Assembly: GCA_005779525.1 (NCBI GenBank)
Contig: SXIZ01000087.1
Coordinates: forward strand, 1-8,447
Source of the DNA: Methylococcaceae bacterium
GTDB lineage: Bacteria; Pseudomonadota; Gammaproteobacteria; Methylococcales; Methylomonadaceae
Direction of reading: 5' to 3'
DNA: 8,447 nucleotides
The stretch's first letter is position 1. Each line of letters opens with the position of its first letter. The notes under the pieces are model-generated. The model was not told the origin of the DNA. It saw only the letters and a list, made by a program, of their open reading frames with translations, and ran no database searches. The translations under genes were made by a program, and so were the position numbers. Shown here piece after piece: positions 7,380 through 8,447 of this stretch.

Positions 7380-7413
7380 CCTACTCGAACTAAGCGCAAA
7401 GCCGTCGAGTAGG
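7380..7413. repeat. 9-base perfect inverted repeat in the convergent gap
   Basis: CCTACTCGA (7380-7388) and TCGAGTAGG (7405-7413) can form a 9-pair hairpin with a 16-base loop. It sits between the converging glnD and CAP-protein genes, where a bidirectional end of transcription is expected, but neither strand has a T tract after it. It may act as an mRNA 3' end stabiliser or a weak terminator. A repeat of this size can arise by chance. Confidence 0.4.
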
Positions 7414-7439
7414 TGTTCACTGTTGAGAGCTTGCGATAG

Positions 7440-8180
7440 TTAAATTTCGCGAGATTTTCTGACTAGACCCAGCGACATCAGGGCGCTAAGCAGTAACCAA
7501 AATGCAGTGGGGAGCGGAACCAACGCCGTATCACCCGCGGCAAAGTTTTGGGTCCAATAGGTGTAAAAAGGGCCGATGAGTGTGTTGTCCTGGGTAAACG
7601 AGGTATCAGTATTATCCACAACTAAGCCCACGCCTAAATCAGTAAAGCCCGCAGTTAAAATAGTTTGTCTATGCCCCGTGCTGCCCATCCAGCCTTGATG
7701 CCAGCTATCCCATAACGCTGAATCCCAATCTGCACCCACTAAATCCCAGCTTGAAACAGTCTGTTTGCCATTATTGCTGGAGAACGTGTTAATCACCGAG
7801 AGATTGTCCGTACCGAACATTACCGAACGGGCGGCATTGATCGCTGGGAGATTATATCCGTAGCCCGCAGCAATATTTTCCCCGGCAAAATTCCAATTAT
7901 AGCCAGCAGCTTGGATGCGTTGACTGGCTGTGGAATTGTCAGAACCCGTATGCGAAAAATAATTATTCAAAGCCATGTCTAGAGAATGGGTCGTAGCCGC
8001 ATCCTGCAGACGGCTGTCAGCGTTTAATACATTTAAATTATTTAAGCTACGCTGCTGGTTGACTAGGTTAAATACTTCCTGTTCTTCGGTAGACCAGAGT
8101 GAAAAGCTAGAAGCGCATGCGTTCGAAGTTAGGCAAACAAAAGTTAAGGCGGTAATGTGTTTGATAAGCAGGACACGCAT
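7440..8180 (-). CDS. secreted CAP/SCP-domain protein with VPLPT-CTERM anchor
   Basis: The 246-residue product is a predicted surface protein of the CAP (SCP/PR-1-like) superfamily. Residues 1-23 are a signal peptide with an Ala-Cys-Ala cleavage site (21-23). The CAP domain spans about 35-215. Its bacterial hallmark residues are His77 (YFSHTGSD), Glu101 (AGENIAAG) and His170 (GSTGHRQTIL), followed by FTDLGVGLV and YWTQNF. The C-terminus is VPLPT (221-225), a hydrophobic helix (226-240) and the basic tail RKSREI, which is the layout of PEP-CTERM/VPLPA-CTERM sorting signals cut by exosortases. The start is ATG 8180, because GAGGA (8192-8188) lies 7 bases upstream and the signal peptide begins there; an upstream in-frame ATG (8252) and TTG (8255) lack a site. 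The stretch between Glu101 and His170 is longer than in simple bacterial CAP proteins as I recall them. Biochemical activity is unknown. It converges on glnD and seems to be a single-gene transcript. Confidence 0.87.
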   Translation of the reverse strand: MRVLLIKHITALTFVCLTSNACASSFSLWSTEEQEVFNLVNQQRSLNNLNVLNADSRLQDAATTHSLDMALNNYFSHTGSDNSTASQRIQAAGYNWNFAGENIAAGYGYNLPAINAARSVMFGTDNLSVINTFSSNNGKQTVSSWDLVGADWDSALWDSWHQGWMGSTGHRQTILTAGFTDLGVGLVVDNTDTSFTQDNTLIGPFYTYWTQNFAAGDTALVPLPTAFWLLLSALMSLGLVRKSREI

Positions 8181-8187
8181 AGTTAAA

Positions 8188-8192
8188 TCCTC
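8188..8192 (-). promoter_or_regulatory. ribosome-binding site fixing the CAP-protein start
   Basis: GAGGA on the minus strand is 7 bases from the ATG at 8180-8178. It decides between this start and the longer in-frame alternatives, and the resulting protein begins with a clean signal peptide. Confidence 0.8.
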
Positions 8193-8279
8193 GAATTGAA
8201 TAACAGTCATAGCAACTGTGAATTGGGTAAAAGTGAATTTAGGGATAAGCATCAATTACGCGGGTGGATTTGTAAAGAC

Positions 8280-8336
8280 CCTTTAATGCTCGGAAAGAAA
8301 AAACACATTAAAAAACTTTCGGGGCAACATTAAAGG
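8280..8336 (-). repeat. imperfect long hairpin in the CAP-gene leader
   Basis: CCTTTAATG (8280-8288) and CATTAAAGG (8328-8336) are perfect 9-base arms. Inside them, GAAAG (8293-8297) pairs with CTTTC (8316-8320), and the bases between the two stems can add C-G and G-U pairs. On the transcribed strand the 18-base apical loop contains two runs of six U. No T tract follows the outer stem, so it is not a simple terminator. Seen directly as sequence symmetry; any role in mRNA stability, Hfq binding or attenuation is inference. Confidence 0.5.
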
Positions 8337-8379
8337 TTGAGTCATATTAAGTCACATCGTCGCCTATCTATGCGTTTGA

Positions 8380-8408
8380 AATATAATGAAGAATGCAAGG
8401 TCTGTCAA
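8380..8408 (-). promoter_or_regulatory. near-consensus sigma-70 promoter for the CAP-protein gene
   Basis: On the minus strand a perfect TTGACA (8408-8403), a 17-base spacer and TATATT (8385-8380) form the strongest promoter match in the window. Transcription would start near 8373 and run toward the CAP gene, giving a leader of about 190 bases before the ATG at 8180. Confidence 0.75.
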
Positions 8409-8447
8409 GTAAAGCAGAATACATTTTTTCGTTAGAGCTTGCGGTTC

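Noticed and set aside
8203..8219. ACAGT-7-ACTGT inverted repeat upstream of the CAP gene as an operator.
   Set aside because: Five-base arms are too short to separate from chance, and the site is far downstream of the predicted promoter.
8181..8255. Longer CAP-protein start at TTG 8255 or ATG 8252.
   Set aside because: No ribosome-binding site, and it would bury the signal peptide behind 24-25 extra residues; the ATG at 8180 has GAGGA at ideal spacing.
7426..8443. Direct repeat AGAGCTTGCG at 7426-7435 and 8434-8443, bracketing the CAP gene like attachment sites.
   Set aside because: Ten-base matches are expected many times by chance in a window of this size, and no integrase or transposase is present.
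8181..8447. Sigma-54 promoter, sometimes linked with PEP-CTERM genes, or a cyclic-di-GMP riboswitch in the CAP leader.
   Set aside because: No GG-10-GC core of the right form and no recognisable GEMM-type motif could be found by eye.

Overview
The window looks like chromosomal DNA from a gammaproteobacterium. The evidence is protein-level resemblance recalled from memory: HslV, HslU, type I MetAP and GlnD all read as close relatives of the gammaproteobacterial forms. The map-glnD adjacency, with a 4-base overlap, is the arrangement known from that class. The HslV N-terminus (a short leader ending in Gly before the Thr-Thr-Ile catalytic start) recalls Legionella-type HslV, but no finer placement is justified without a search. 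A VPLPT-type C-terminal sorting signal on the last gene implies that the genome encodes an exosortase outside this window.

Layout. Bases 1-2690 are a minus-strand block: an ABC1/UbiB-type kinase-like gene (2690 to 1161), then hslV (1073 to 519), then hslU (517 to beyond the left edge, N-terminal 172 codons only). A sigma-32-like promoter lies between the kinase gene and hslV, so the heat-shock protease pair probably has its own start. Bases 2691-2859 are a divergent promoter region. Bases 2860-3747 on the plus strand hold a glycine-zipper lipoprotein gene and a small four-helix membrane protein (DUF486), 12 bases apart and probably co-transcribed. Bases 3772-7299 hold map and glnD behind a recognisable sigma-70 promoter whose predicted start point falls in a perfect 13-base palindrome. 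Bases 7300-7439 are a convergent gap with hairpins but no convincing classical terminator. Bases 7440-8180 on the minus strand encode a secreted CAP/SCP-domain protein with a signal peptide and a VPLPT-CTERM anchor. Behind it (8181-8447) is a long leader with an imperfect hairpin and a near-consensus sigma-70 promoter.

How the genes work together. HslV (peptidase) and HslU (unfoldase) form one ATP-dependent protease. Map removes the initiator Met from nascent proteins, and GlnD senses glutamine and modifies PII proteins; these two share a transcript but no obvious pathway. The lipoprotein and DUF486 protein are envelope proteins of unknown role. The CAP protein is most likely exported, processed by an exosortase and displayed or released at the surface. 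Most of the window is ordinary housekeeping DNA. The least ordinary part is the right end: the exosortase-target CAP gene and its long structured leader. I see no RNA genes, insertion sequences, CRISPR arrays or phage genes.
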